A DNA stretch of 13,725 bases. Origin: Candidatus Bathyarchaeota archaeon. GTDB taxonomy: Archaea; Thermoproteota; CALKCG01; B24; JAGTQN01. Position numbers and translations under genes: made by a program. Below are positions 1 to 7,904 of this stretch, piece after piece; within the stretch, counting starts at the first letter, position 1, and every line of letters starts with the position of its first letter. The stretch is from assembly GCA_018396395.1 (NCBI GenBank), contig JAGTQN010000028.1, forward strand, positions 2,323 through 16,047. The letters are read 5' to 3'. A model generated the notes under the pieces. That model was given only the letters and a program-made list of their open reading frames with translations. It did not search any database and was not told where the DNA came from.

Positions 1-1
1 G

Positions 2-379
2 CTCATAGAGGACCCTGGCAAGGATGCCAGGGTTGATGAGTCCTTTACGCCTATAGTCGAGCAGGATGGTTACGAGCAGGATATCGAATACCTTAGCGGG
101 GGGGAGAGGACAAGTCTTGCTTTGGCTTATAGACTTGCCCTGAATTCCCTCGTACGAAGGACCTCCATGGCTATGAAATCCAACGTCCTCATTTTAGACG
201 AACCGACGGATGGTTTTAGCAAGGAGCAGCTTTCCAAGGTTAGGGATATCCTAGAGGAACTCCATTGCCCCCAGGTCATCCTTGTATCCCATGAGAAGGA
301 AATGGAAAGCTTTGCTGACCAGGTTTTCAGTGTCGTTAAGGAAGGTGGGGAATCTAAGATCCTTCCTCAAGCATACTAA
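2..379 (+). CDS. rad50: Rad50 DNA repair ATPase, C-terminal end (5' truncated by window)
   Basis: This is the C-terminal ATPase lobe of Rad50, the SMC-like partner of Mre11 that tethers and processes DNA double-strand-break ends. The frame is open from base 2 with no start, so the gene begins outside the window. In the 125 visible residues one sees the ABC signature LSGGE (about residues 31-35), then a Walker B NVLILDEPTDGFS, and the switch histidine in ILVSHEKE. These occur in the order and spacing of Rad50 C-lobes. The D-loop reads DGFS instead of the NNLD type common in other ABC ATPases; I associate this form with TACK-type archaeal Rad50s, from memory. The next gene starts 40 bp downstream on the same strand, so an operon is likely. 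The coiled coil, zinc hook and Walker A are off-window. Confidence 0.93.
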   Translation, partial: LIEDPGKDARVDESFTPIVEQDGYEQDIEYLSGGERTSLALAYRLALNSLVRRTSMAMKSNVLILDEPTDGFSKEQLSKVRDILEELHCPQVILVSHEKEMESFADQVFSVVKEGGESKILPQAY

Positions 380-419
380 GAAGCCCCAAGGATGTACCGT
401 AACCTTCTAAGGTGTTTCT

Positions 420-1010
420 ATGGGAAGAAAATTCCTAGCAGCCAAGGAGAATCTTGTAGAAGCCCTATCAAGGCTCGCAAAGGAGAAGCATTTAACCCTC
501 TTCAGCCTCGTCAACGAATCCCTTGAGCAGACCCTGAGGGTTGAGGGCTTTAAGAAAAGCCTTCGAGAGGTTATCGACGAGTATGAAGCCTTAGCTATAG
601 CAAGGGAAACGGGCTTTATCATCGTAGCGGAGGAGGTTCTCTATCCCCTTATCGAAAAGTACTATCGGGAGGATAGGGAGGGCATGATTAAGGTCTGGTA
701 TGACCAAGGCTCTTGGTATGGGAGGATCCTCCCTGCCCAGTTTGTTGGGAAAGATGGCTTTGATGCCTTGGAGAAGTTGATGCGAACGATTGTTTGGGGG
801 CTATCGGAATTCACCCTCTCACAAATCGACAATAGCCTTATATTGCGATGCATAGGACCTAGACTTCCAGAATCCTACACGCATCTCCTGGCAGCCTTCT
901 TAGAAGGTTTGATGCATAGCCTTGGCTATAGAACCCAAAGCAAGGATATAAGTCGAGGAATCGTTTTCCTAACCTTCATAATTTCGCGGGACGATTCCGA
1001 ATTCTCATAA
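420..1010 (+). CDS. RHH-like N-terminus protein, paralog 1 (unknown function)
   Basis: A 196-residue protein of unrecognised family. It starts at ATG 420, with AAGGTG at 408-413 as a well-spaced Shine-Dalgarno. Residues about 4-42 read as a short strand (KFLAA) followed by two amphipathic helices ending in VNESLEQTLR, a pattern like ribbon-helix-helix DNA-binding domains. A helical middle follows (ARETGFIIVAEEVL, residues 61-74). The C-terminal half (about 97-190) has the sequence RCIGPRLPES...FLEGLMHSLGY, which loosely recalls V4R/Bet3-like alpha/beta domains. Both domain assignments are inference from pattern, not from a search. There are no membrane segments and no metal-binding cluster. 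The next gene is a clear paralog, and rad50 lies immediately upstream, so a transcriptional or DNA-bound role tied to repair is possible. Confidence 0.85.
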   Translation: MGRKFLAAKENLVEALSRLAKEKHLTLFSLVNESLEQTLRVEGFKKSLREVIDEYEALAIARETGFIIVAEEVLYPLIEKYYREDREGMIKVWYDQGSWYGRILPAQFVGKDGFDALEKLMRTIVWGLSEFTLSQIDNSLILRCIGPRLPESYTHLLAAFLEGLMHSLGYRTQSKDISRGIVFLTFIISRDDSEFS

Positions 1011-1080
1011 AAGAAAGGCTTTAATGGAATAGCTATAAGATAATTTGAAAGGCTAAACCCTCCCTTGGTAGGCTGCATCG

Positions 1081-1704
1081 ATGGCTGGAGCCAGGGAAAC
1101 CTCTAGGCAGAAAAGGTTCATACCCGTAAGGGGCGATCTTCTATCGAAGATTATCGAAATATCGAATCGCGAAGGTAAGACTGTCTTTGGGCTTACGAAT
1201 GAGGTCCTTGAGCAAGCGATCAGAGCTTATGAGTTGAAGACGACCCTATCGGACATCGTGGAGACTTTCTCCCTTATAAAAATGGAACGCGAGATGGGGG
1301 CTATCATCATATCCTCAGAGGTGCTTAATTATCTCATCGCCCGTCTTTATGCCCAAGAAAAGGAGAATCTCCAAGAAGTCTGGAGGCGATATGGTCAGTG
1401 GATAGGGAAGTACATTATCGCAAAGTTCCATGATCAGGACCCTATGGAAGTTCTAAGCAAGCTCTTGAGGTCCTGTGCCTGGGATGTAACTGATGTAAGC
1501 GTTTCTAGGGATGGGGAAGGAGTGAAGGTTCGATGTCTGGCACCTTACCTTCCCTCAGAGAATACCGAACTTTTCTCGAAGTACTTGGAAGGGATAATGG
1601 ATTCCCTTGGCTATTGTGTCTCTAAAAACGATACATTAAGGGGCATAATCCTCCTTGAATTTCGTAGGAAGGGGGGCGAGTATGGGCATAACAAGAAGGG
1701 TTAG
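1081..1704 (+). CDS. RHH-like N-terminus protein, paralog 2 (unknown function)
   Basis: A 207-residue paralog of the preceding gene, starting at ATG 1081 with GGTAGG about 9 bases upstream. The same blocks recur in the same order: an RHH-like N-terminus (RFIPVRGDL...TNEVLEQAIRA, residues 12-49), EREMGAIIISSEVL (69-82) matching ARETGFIIVAEEVL, RYGQWIGKYI (103-112) matching GSWYGRILP, and RCLAPYLPSE...YLEGIMDSLGY (151-178) matching RCIGPRLPES...FLEGLMHSLGY. It differs from its partner by a basic N-terminal extension and a basic tail ending NKKG. The pair looks like an old tandem duplication, divergent along its whole length; a heterodimer is a reasonable inference. The phosphoesterase gene starts 44 bp further on. 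The function is unknown. Confidence 0.87.
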   Translation: MAGARETSRQKRFIPVRGDLLSKIIEISNREGKTVFGLTNEVLEQAIRAYELKTTLSDIVETFSLIKMEREMGAIIISSEVLNYLIARLYAQEKENLQEVWRRYGQWIGKYIIAKFHDQDPMEVLSKLLRSCAWDVTDVSVSRDGEGVKVRCLAPYLPSENTELFSKYLEGIMDSLGYCVSKNDTLRGIILLEFRRKGGEYGHNKKG

Positions 1705-1748
1705 TCTTGGCTTAAGTCTCTAAAGGAAAGGCTCGGTGGTTTTTCAGG

Positions 1749-2603
1749 TTGGGAGCTGAAGGTTCCAAGATCTGGCTAAAGCCCATATTCCCTTATCCAG
1801 CCCTCTTCCTTCGAAAGGATTCTGAGAGGATTCTCATAGTCGCCGACCTCCATATAGGATGGGAGGTTACCCTAGCTGAACAAGGGATCCATGTTCCCTC
1901 CCAGTTAGCAAAGCTCCTTCAGAGGTTGAAGGAAACCATTTCGAAGTGCAAGCCGAATCGCCTTATCCTTTTAGGGGATGTAAAGCATACTGTTGGCAAG
2001 GTAGAGCTGGCCGAGTGGAGGGATGTTCCCGAGTTCTTCGAGGAAGTTTTAAGCTTAGTTCCAAGGATTGATGTAGTTCCTGGAAATCATGATGGTGATC
2101 TCGAACCCCTCACACCTTCAGCCGTAAGAATCCATCAACCCATGGGAATATGCCTCTGGGGAGAAGTTGGGCTTTTTCATGGTCATGCATGGCCTGGTTT
2201 AGATGTGCTTGCATGTCAAACCCTCATCATGGCACATCTCCACCCTGTTGTGGCCTTCAGGGATCAGTTTAACTACCGCATCGTAAAGCCTGTTTGGGTC
2301 AAGGCTTCCTGTAAACCCGAATCGATAAGGACCATCCTGTCTAGGCGAAGTCATGGGAAAGATAGCATGGCAAATTCTGATGGGGTTGAAAGGGAGCAAA
2401 AAGTAATCATTATGCCTCCGTTGAACGAGTTTCTCGGAGGACAACCCATAAACGAGGATGGATCTAGAAGGGGAAGGCTGGGAAAGGGAGAACTCCTTGG
2501 TCCCTTCCTTCGCTCCGGTTGTGTTGATATAGGGGATGCGGAGGTTTACTTGTTAGATGGAACCTACTTGGGAAGCGTAGCTCAGCTTAAAGCCTTTGTC
2601 TAG
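1749..2603 (+). CDS. Metallophosphoesterase, COG1407 (ICC-like) family
   Basis: A calcineurin-like phosphoesterase of 284 residues, predicted to hydrolyse phosphoester bonds at a two-metal centre. All five metal-site motifs are in place: DLH (D33, H35), GD (D77), GNHD (N113, H114), FHGH (H144, H146) and AHLHP (H163, H165). The C-terminal part, MPPLNEFLGGQPIN...LLDGTYLGSVAQL, is as I recall it in archaeal COG1407 proteins. The start is TTG 1749 with GGTGGT at 1735-1740 as the Shine-Dalgarno; no in-frame ATG lies nearby. It follows the RHH-like pair by 44 bp and is probably cotranscribed with it and rad50. It is not Mre11: it lacks that protein's length and capping region. The substrate is unknown. 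A charged stretch around residues 195-217 separates the core from the tail and may be a flexible linker. Confidence 0.88.
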   Translation: MGAEGSKIWLKPIFPYPALFLRKDSERILIVADLHIGWEVTLAEQGIHVPSQLAKLLQRLKETISKCKPNRLILLGDVKHTVGKVELAEWRDVPEFFEEVLSLVPRIDVVPGNHDGDLEPLTPSAVRIHQPMGICLWGEVGLFHGHAWPGLDVLACQTLIMAHLHPVVAFRDQFNYRIVKPVWVKASCKPESIRTILSRRSHGKDSMANSDGVEREQKVIIMPPLNEFLGGQPINEDGSRRGRLGKGELLGPFLRSGCVDIGDAEVYLLDGTYLGSVAQLKAFV

Positions 2604-2667
2604 CCGATTTGATTCAAAAGCCTGCCTAAAATGGCTATTGTTCCTTTTAGAACATTTTCTCTTTTGT

Positions 2668-2676
2668 TATTTATAT
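2668..2676 (+). promoter_or_regulatory. Probable TATA box of the oxidoreductase gene
   Basis: The AT-rich element tatttatat lies about 50 bases upstream of the preferred TTG start at 2724. This would place transcription initiation near 2697 and leave a leader that contains the Shine-Dalgarno AGGTGG at 2711-2716. The call rests on the archaeal TATA-to-initiation distance of about 26 bases and is not tested. Confidence 0.45.
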
Positions 2677-2723
2677 CGGCTATGATGCAATCATAAGAAA
2701 GATTGAGGACAGGTGGTGTGGCC

Positions 2724-3698
2724 TTGCCCTTGAATATAGGAATCATAGGATGCGGAGGAATAGCAAGCGCCCATCTGAAGGCCCTTCAACAGAATCCTGA
2801 TGTGAGGCTTTCCGCCTTTTCCGACATAGTAGTCGAGAGGGCTAGGAGTTTTGCGGAGACCGTAGGCGGAGGATCCGTTTATAGGGATTACCATGAGATG
2901 TTAGAGAGGGAAAGGCTCGATGCCTGCTATATCTGCATACCTCCCTTCGCCCATACGGATCAGGAACTCCTTTGTGTTGAGAAGGGAATTCCCTTCTTCG
3001 TTGAGAAGCCCGTAGCCCTGAGCCTCGAGAAGGCTAGGGAAATCGATGCAGCCGTTGAGAAGGCTAAACTCATAACTCAGGTGGGCTATGTCCTTAGATT
3101 CAACGATGCCATGGTGAAGGCTTTAGATATCCTTCGAAGGGAGGGAGGACAAATCGCCCTTTATCAGGCGATACGCCTTGGCGGGATACCAGGAACGCCT
3201 TGGTGGAGAAGGATGGAACTCAGTGGAGGGCAACTCGTCGAGCAATCGACCCACATGGTGGACCAGGCTAGGTGGATTATAAATTCTGAAGTTAGGGAAG
3301 TCTTTGCCAAATTCGATTTTTCCCTTCTGAAGGACATCCCAGAATTCAATGTTGAGGATGTGAGTATCGTTTCCATGGCTTTCGAAAACGGAGCCTTGGC
3401 CTGCATCACGAGTAGCTGTGCCGCCAAAAGGGGTCTCATGGAAGCCTGGGTCATCGCCAAGAATCTCCAAATCGAGACTAATGGCTCCACGGTCCGGGTC
3501 ATAAAAAGCCGGGAAAATGTCTTGGAGATTAATCCTGAAAAAACAGCTTTAGTTGAGGAGGATAAGCACTTCATCCAGTGCGTTAAGGATGGAAACCAAA
3601 CCCTCGTCCCATATAAGGAAGGCCTAAAGACCCTAGAAGCCACGTTGGCAGCCGTGAAATCGGCAAGGGAGGGTAGACCTATAAGGTTGCCGCTTTGA
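2724..3698 (+). CDS. Gfo/Idh/MocA family NAD(P)-dependent oxidoreductase
   Basis: A sugar- or cyclitol-type dehydrogenase of about 324 residues. The N-terminal Rossmann fold opens with NIGIIGCGGIASAH (residues 4-17 from this start). The family's EKP motif appears as FFVEKPVALS near residue 95, with the lysine placed to serve substrate and cofactor. The C-terminal alpha/beta domain contains GGQLVEQSTHMVDQARWI, matching the GG...D/E...H..D pattern that carries the catalytic histidine. I chose TTG 2724 because AGGTGG at 2711-2716 lies 7 bases ahead and the Rossmann strand then starts right after the N-terminus. In-frame TTG 2703 and GTG 2718 are alternatives, but 2703 would put the Shine-Dalgarno inside the gene. 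The substrate cannot be told from sequence. It has its own promoter and is convergent with the FAD enzyme that follows. Confidence 0.92.
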   Translation: MPLNIGIIGCGGIASAHLKALQQNPDVRLSAFSDIVVERARSFAETVGGGSVYRDYHEMLERERLDACYICIPPFAHTDQELLCVEKGIPFFVEKPVALSLEKAREIDAAVEKAKLITQVGYVLRFNDAMVKALDILRREGGQIALYQAIRLGGIPGTPWWRRMELSGGQLVEQSTHMVDQARWIINSEVREVFAKFDFSLLKDIPEFNVEDVSIVSMAFENGALACITSSCAAKRGLMEAWVIAKNLQIETNGSTVRVIKSRENVLEINPEKTALVEEDKHFIQCVKDGNQTLVPYKEGLKTLEATLAAVKSAREGRPIRLPL

Positions 3699-3718
3699 AG
3701 GGCTTTCTTATGCTTCCT

Positions 3719-3732
3719 AGCCTTTCAAGGCT
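3719..3732. other. Short inverted repeat between convergent genes
   Basis: AGCCTT-tc-AAGGCT forms a perfect 6-bp stem just after the oxidoreductase stop, in the 159-bp gap between two convergent genes. No strong T-tract follows at once, and AAGGCT is a common codon pair in this DNA, so a terminator role is only possible. The rest of the gap (3733-3857) is AT-rich and featureless. Confidence 0.25.
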
Positions 3733-3857
3733 CTAGACTTTGTACCCTTAAGGAAATAGGTGCTTGTAGGTTGCGACTCTGCGATATCCTCTTCCCTCTA
3801 ATGAAAATTTCCACGGAAATCTAGAAAATTTTTGGAAACTAAAGCCAAAGCCAAGTC

Positions 3858-5240
3858 CTAAGGTAAGCCTTCTTTCCTAAGGATTGCTTTAGCTGCTATG
3901 ATGCCCGACATGGAAGCCTGGGAGAGGCTCCTCGTTACACCAGCCCCATCCCCGACGGCATAAAGGTTTTCGATGTTTGTTTCAAGGTCCTTGTTAAGTT
4001 CGAGCCTTGAGGAATAAAACTTGACCTCAACTCCATAGAGGAGTGTATGATTTTCGGCTATGCCAGGAGCTACAGCTTCAAGGGCATCAAACATCTCTAG
4101 GATGTCCGATAAGTACCTGTAGGGAAGGACGTAACTCAGGTCTCCGGGCATGGCTGTCGAAAGGGTTGGCTTCACGATGCTCCTGCTTATCCTATCTACT
4201 GTGGATCGACGACCTCGCTTTAGGTCTCCGAGGCGCTGAATGATGACACCTCCGCCTATGATGTTAGCCAATCGGGCGATATACTTTCCGTAAGCAATGG
4301 GCTCCTTGAAGGGCTCTGTGAAGGCTGTACTGACGAGGATAGCGAAATTCGTATTGTTCGTCTTTTTTTCGGCATAGCTCTGACCGTTTACCGTCACGAC
4401 ATCATTATAAAGCTCTGTGATGACCTCCCCATTTGGACAGACGCAGAAGAGCCTAACCCTGTCATCAAAGCTCTTGGAATAGAAGACAAACTTGGGCTCG
4501 TAGAGTACCTTGGTGAGGGGCTCCATGATGGGAGCTGCAACCTCAACCCGAACCCCTAGATCCACTGGATTCGCAAAGGTCTTCAATCCGAGCCTCTGGA
4601 CTTCGCCACTCAGCCACTCGGAGCCTCCCCTTCCGGGGGCAAGGACTACGTAGCGCCCGTAGAAAGTTTCACCATCCTCTGTTTCTACGCCCACAACCCT
4701 CACTTTTTCTACGAGAATCTTCCTTACACCAGTGCCCATTTTCATTCGAACCTTAGGTTTCAAGTATTCTCTCATGGCTTGTAGAATCTTCCCACATTTA
4801 TCCGTCCCCATGTGCCTAAGTTTAACGGGTATGAGTTCAAGGCCGGCGGAGGCGGCCTTACGACGAATATCATCGATGGCATCCAAGTCCGTTCCATAGA
4901 GGAGCTGGGGCGCCCCAAATCTTAGCCAGACATAGTCAACCTCGTCGGCAAGCTTATTGAGCTCCTCCACGGATCTGTACTCTGACAGCCACCCTCCTAC
5001 ATTAGGAGATAGATGGAGCTTTCCATCGCTAAAGGCACCAGCACCTCCCCAACCATAGAGGAGGGAGCATGGATTACAGGATTTCGTGCAACCCAATCCA
5101 CGACTCGCAGGACATACCCGTCTCTCGATATCAAGGCCCTTATCGAGCATAAGAATCTTCAGACCTTCCTTTTTCAGGAGTTCTAAGGCAGTAAATATGC
5201 CCGCTGGGCCGCATCCGACTATGATCACATCATAAGACAA
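3858..5240 (-). CDS. FAD-dependent dehydrogenase, COG2509 family
   Basis: A flavoprotein of 460 residues with an N-terminal FAD-binding Rossmann motif VIIVGCGPAGIFTALELL (residues 5-22). A cysteine-rich segment follows (CPASRGLGCTKSCNPC, about 43-58) and runs into YGWGGAGAFSDGKL, the signature I associate with the uncharacterised FAD-dependent dehydrogenases of COG2509. The C-terminal FAD motif LYAVGDGAGVTRSLSQAS is also present. The length is normal for the family and the frame is intact. The start is TTG 5240; the reading MSYDVIIVG puts the nucleotide-binding strand at the very N-terminus, as expected. No Shine-Dalgarno is evident, but a TATA/BRE lies about 35 bases upstream, consistent with a very short leader. 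Physiological electron donor and substrate are unknown. The cysteines may be redox-active or bind a cofactor; that is inference. Confidence 0.92.
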   Translation of the reverse strand: MSYDVIIVGCGPAGIFTALELLKKEGLKILMLDKGLDIERRVCPASRGLGCTKSCNPCSLLYGWGGAGAFSDGKLHLSPNVGGWLSEYRSVEELNKLADEVDYVWLRFGAPQLLYGTDLDAIDDIRRKAASAGLELIPVKLRHMGTDKCGKILQAMREYLKPKVRMKMGTGVRKILVEKVRVVGVETEDGETFYGRYVVLAPGRGGSEWLSGEVQRLGLKTFANPVDLGVRVEVAAPIMEPLTKVLYEPKFVFYSKSFDDRVRLFCVCPNGEVITELYNDVVTVNGQSYAEKKTNNTNFAILVSTAFTEPFKEPIAYGKYIARLANIIGGGVIIQRLGDLKRGRRSTVDRISRSIVKPTLSTAMPGDLSYVLPYRYLSDILEMFDALEAVAPGIAENHTLLYGVEVKFYSSRLELNKDLETNIENLYAVGDGAGVTRSLSQASMSGIIAAKAILRKEGLP

Positions 5241-5272
5241 GAACTTCCCGGCACAAGACGCAGCCTTTATGG

Positions 5273-5287
5273 AATATAAACCTTTTC
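5273..5287 (-). promoter_or_regulatory. BRE/TATA promoter of the FAD-dependent dehydrogenase
   Basis: On the - strand this reads GAAAAG-GTTTATATT, a purine-rich BRE followed by a good archaeal TATA box. Counting about 26 bases downstream gives initiation near 5251, only about 11 bases before the TTG start at 5240. This fits the lack of a Shine-Dalgarno there. Confidence 0.6.
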
Positions 5288-5363
5288 AACGGTGATCTAA
5301 AGTTAAAGGAGCCCATTCTTTTGCATCAGGAGGACGTAAAGCATAAAAGTTCTTCCGTTACTC

Positions 5364-6173
5364 ATGATTTGTTTTGAATTGATCTTACCCTTGAAAGCCG
5401 AGCTTATCGCAGTAGGAGACGAGCTTTGTTACGGTAGGTCATACGATACGAATTACTTCTGGTTAGCCGACCAATTAACCCATCTTGGGGTTCTTGTCAG
5501 GCGCATCACATGTATAAGGGATGAAGAAGAGATATGCCATGTTCTGATGGATTCCATAGAACGCCAATCGGACTTCATCTTCATTGCTGGAGGACTTGGC
5601 CCTACCTAAGATGACAGAACCCTCGAGGCCCTTTCCAAGGCTTCAGGAAGACGGGCCATCGTATCAGAGGCCATCCTTAAGACTTAAGATTCTCAGCGAT
5701 CGCAGAGGCATTCCACCCAAGGCTTTCTTCCTCACCATCTTAAAATGATCAGTACCTTAGAAGGTGCTGAATGCATTCCAAACCCGATAGGCTAGGCGCC
5801 CGTGACGATCTTTAAGCTGAGGAATTCCACGATCTTCGCCTTCCCAGGACCTCCTAAGGAAGTCCAGGCCTGTTTCAACGACCATATGGGCAGGTGTATC
5901 GGAGAATCCACAGGGCTTCTAAGCCTCGCTAGGCGGATCTACGTAAATATCTATGAAAGTGAGCTTTCTCCCTTGGTTAAAGAGGTTGTAGGATCCTTCA
6001 GAGGAGTTTACATAAAGCCCCTTGTTAGTCAGGTAAGGTGAGATGGAAACCTAGCCGTAGAAATTATCGTCTTCGATGAGGCGGAGGAAGGTTGTCAAAA
6101 GAAGTATGAGCAAGCCCTCATGACGTTAAAGGAACTGGTTGCTCAGATTGGAAGAACAGTTTTGGAGTCCTAG
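5364..6173 (+). pseudogene. Decayed CinA/MoCF-type (nicotinamide-nucleotide amidase-related) gene
   Basis: This is the remains of the short archaeal CinA-like protein, whose molybdopterin-binding fold is related to nicotinamide-nucleotide metabolism. Nearly one frame gives the whole protein of about 270 codons. It starts KAELIAVGDEL, continues to FIAGGLGPT, and meets TAA (5607-5609) exactly before DDRTLEAL. After SEAILK (to about 5681) the next frame gives LKILSDRRGIPPKAF, and the first frame resumes as HHLKMISTLEGAECIPNPIG, so two opposite small indels bracket about 5682-5730. TAG at 5793-5795 interrupts the G-x-AP motif. Then STIFAFPGPPKEV is intact, TGA at 6039-6041 breaks it again, and the natural end is probably TAG 6171-6173. 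All three stop codons occur, so recoding is unlikely. The gene is probably recently inactivated and not expressed as a full protein. Confidence 0.88.
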
Positions 6174-6300
6174 CCAGGCGAGACCCTTCCTCATCCTTCT
6201 ACCTTTGGATCGACGATCTCATTAATGTAAGCGAGGGCCCAAGATAGGAAAAAGGCGATAAGGATCGATTTGGGAATAGACTGGTTTGGAAAGGCTTTAC

Positions 6301-6327
6301 AATATAAAAAAAATAAAAGAAAGGAAA
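6301..6327 (-). terminator. T-rich terminator tract downstream of the PLP enzyme gene
   Basis: On the - strand this is a long run of T broken by a few other bases. It lies about 80 bases beyond the stop of the D-threonine aldolase-like gene. Archaeal RNA polymerase commonly terminates at such T-rich tracts without a hairpin. The remaining gap on this side (6174-6404) shows no other recognisable element. Confidence 0.45.
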
Positions 6328-6404
6328 GGGAGATCTTCCAACCATTTTCTATAGGATGGCTTTTATTCCTAGCAAAATTCTACCAAGTTTAAAAGGCTCC
6401 TTTC

Positions 6405-7451
6405 TTACTGGACCTTCCCTCTAGCGGCTACATCCCAAACAACTTCTACCTTCCCATTACGAACTCCATAAAGCTTGTCATGAAGATTGAGGCACATCTC
6501 TTGATGTAGTGGGATAACCGATATCCTATCCCCTACCTTAAACTTCCGGGTACAGCCGGACACGTCAACATGCCCATGTTCCACGGACATGGCATAGATC
6601 TTAGCATTGGGATCCTCTACGATATACCCATATGGTGTAGGGGGATAGCTGGCGAAGGTCTTCATCCCGCCATCGATGATAATTCGATTGGGCGTCGGTG
6701 TGCTTACAACGGTACATATGACCCTAAGAACACAGGTTATTGGGTTCGGAGGGTTCGTGGTCCTATTTATTCGCTTCATACCCTCAAAGGCATAGGAGCC
6801 ACTCCTCGTTTCTGTACAGCCAATAGCCTTCGAAATGGCTTCTAGGCCCGTACCTCCACCACTGATGATGTTTAATGGTATTCCATCAGCCTTCAGCAAT
6901 TCTACTGTACGGCGAAGGAAGGGCTCTGCCTCGAGACGGCTTGGATAAGTCATGATTCCCTGAAAGCTTAACCCAGGCATCTTGACGAGCTTCCTCGCCA
7001 ATAGAAGGGCTTCCTCAGGCGATTGGACTCCGCATCGATGACCACCCGTATCGAGCTCGATAATAACGGGAACTTCCAAGGCCTCCTCCTTGGCTTGTTC
7101 CGCTATTCCTATTGCCGTAACCTCTGAATCGAGGGCAATGGTAATCGTTGCTCTTTTGACAAGCCTTAGGAGGCGCTCCACCTTCTGACGACCGACGATA
7201 TTGTAGGGAATGAGAATGTTTTTTATTCCCGCGGCAACCATGACCTCAGCTTCTCCGAGCTTTTGGCAGCATATCCCTATAGCACCTAATGCGATCTGCA
7301 TGTGGGCGATTTCAGGTATCTTATGGGTCTTTATGTGGGCTCTCAAAGGAATATCGAGTTCTTTGCAGTAGGCAGCCATATCCCGAAGGTTCTTTTCGAG
7401 AATTGGGAGTTCTGCTATAACGGCAGGGGTATCCAGATCTGATACGAGCAT
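6405..7451 (-). CDS. D-threonine aldolase / D-serine dehydratase-like PLP enzyme
   Basis: A fold-type III PLP enzyme with an alanine-racemase-like N-terminal barrel, acting on a D-amino acid or 3-hydroxy-D-amino acid. The PLP lysine is the first K of RAHIKTHK (K41 from this start). IELDTGGHRCG and NIISGGGT fit the barrel's later strands and phosphate-binding loop. The C-terminal metal site shows SVEHGHV and, near the end, IPLHQEMCLNLHD. Relatives carry H-x-C (Zn, D-serine dehydratase) or H-x-D (Mn, D-threonine aldolase) there; this one reads H-x-E. I chose ATG 7451 because GAGGG lies 8 bases upstream and the protein then begins LVSDLDTPAV as relatives do. GTG 7502 would add 17 residues and has only a weak site. 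Length and frame are normal. The exact substrate is undecided. Confidence 0.88.
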   Translation of the reverse strand: MLVSDLDTPAVIAELPILEKNLRDMAAYCKELDIPLRAHIKTHKIPEIAHMQIALGAIGICCQKLGEAEVMVAAGIKNILIPYNIVGRQKVERLLRLVKRATITIALDSEVTAIGIAEQAKEEALEVPVIIELDTGGHRCGVQSPEEALLLARKLVKMPGLSFQGIMTYPSRLEAEPFLRRTVELLKADGIPLNIISGGGTGLEAISKAIGCTETRSGSYAFEGMKRINRTTNPPNPITCVLRVICTVVSTPTPNRIIIDGGMKTFASYPPTPYGYIVEDPNAKIYAMSVEHGHVDVSGCTRKFKVGDRISVIPLHQEMCLNLHDKLYGVRNGKVEVVWDVAARGKVQ

Positions 7452-7692
7452 ATCCAAATATCCCTCGCGATTAAAACCTAAATTTGTGGGAGCCTTTTTC
7501 ACAACCTATAAAAAGCTTTTTCCCTTGTCTACCTTCTATATCCTTCTTATGTCTTTCAGCTACGGAATGCTGCCCATATCACATGACGATAGTGTCTGAA
7601 GATTTGTTGTATAGGAAAAAAGAATAAATATCATATGTCGTTCCATAATCTGATGTTCCATTCCATACCTACGATTATTAGAATTATCTTGG

Positions 7693-7707
7693 ATTGGGAT
7701 TCCCAAT
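7693..7707. repeat. Perfect 15-bp palindrome (ATTGGGA-T-TCCCAAT)
   Basis: Seven-base arms around a single central base form a perfect inverted repeat between two divergent genes. Such symmetry suits a dimeric repressor operator better than an RNA hairpin, since one loop base is too few. No regulator gene is adjacent, so the operator role is inference. Confidence 0.4.
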
Positions 7708-7897
7708 AAAAACTATGACGAAAGATAATGCCATCAGGAGCCATTGCCTAAGGAGCTCTGAAAGGTTCTTTCGATCGATGATCTTATCAAAAGGATTGTA
7801 GAGACTTACCTATGTCCTTTCTTGAGGTTTTTATCTCATAGGAATCCATGTTCGGCTTTGCTTTTTTACGGTTTGTTTTAGATGGGAGGCAAAATCA

Positions 7898-7904
7898 CTT
7901 ATAA
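7898..7904 (+). promoter_or_regulatory. Possible TATA box of the aminotransferase-like gene
   Basis: The element cttataa, preceded by gcaaaatca, lies about 26 bases before a likely initiation site near 7927. Translation would then start at TTG 7949 or ATG 7985. The match to an archaeal TATA box is moderate. Confidence 0.35.

Noticed and set aside
1749..2603. Mre11 nuclease
   Set aside because: It has the phosphoesterase core, but it is too short, lacks a capping region, and its tail matches the COG1407 pattern instead.
3164..3643. Long - strand reading frame within the oxidoreductase gene
   Set aside because: The + strand product has full Rossmann, EKP and catalytic motifs; the opposite reading has no recognisable features.
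5364..6173. Stop-codon recoding (pyrrolysine or selenocysteine) in the CinA-like gene
   Set aside because: TAA, TAG and TGA all interrupt it and a compensating frameshift pair is present, which fits gene decay; no recoding element was seen.
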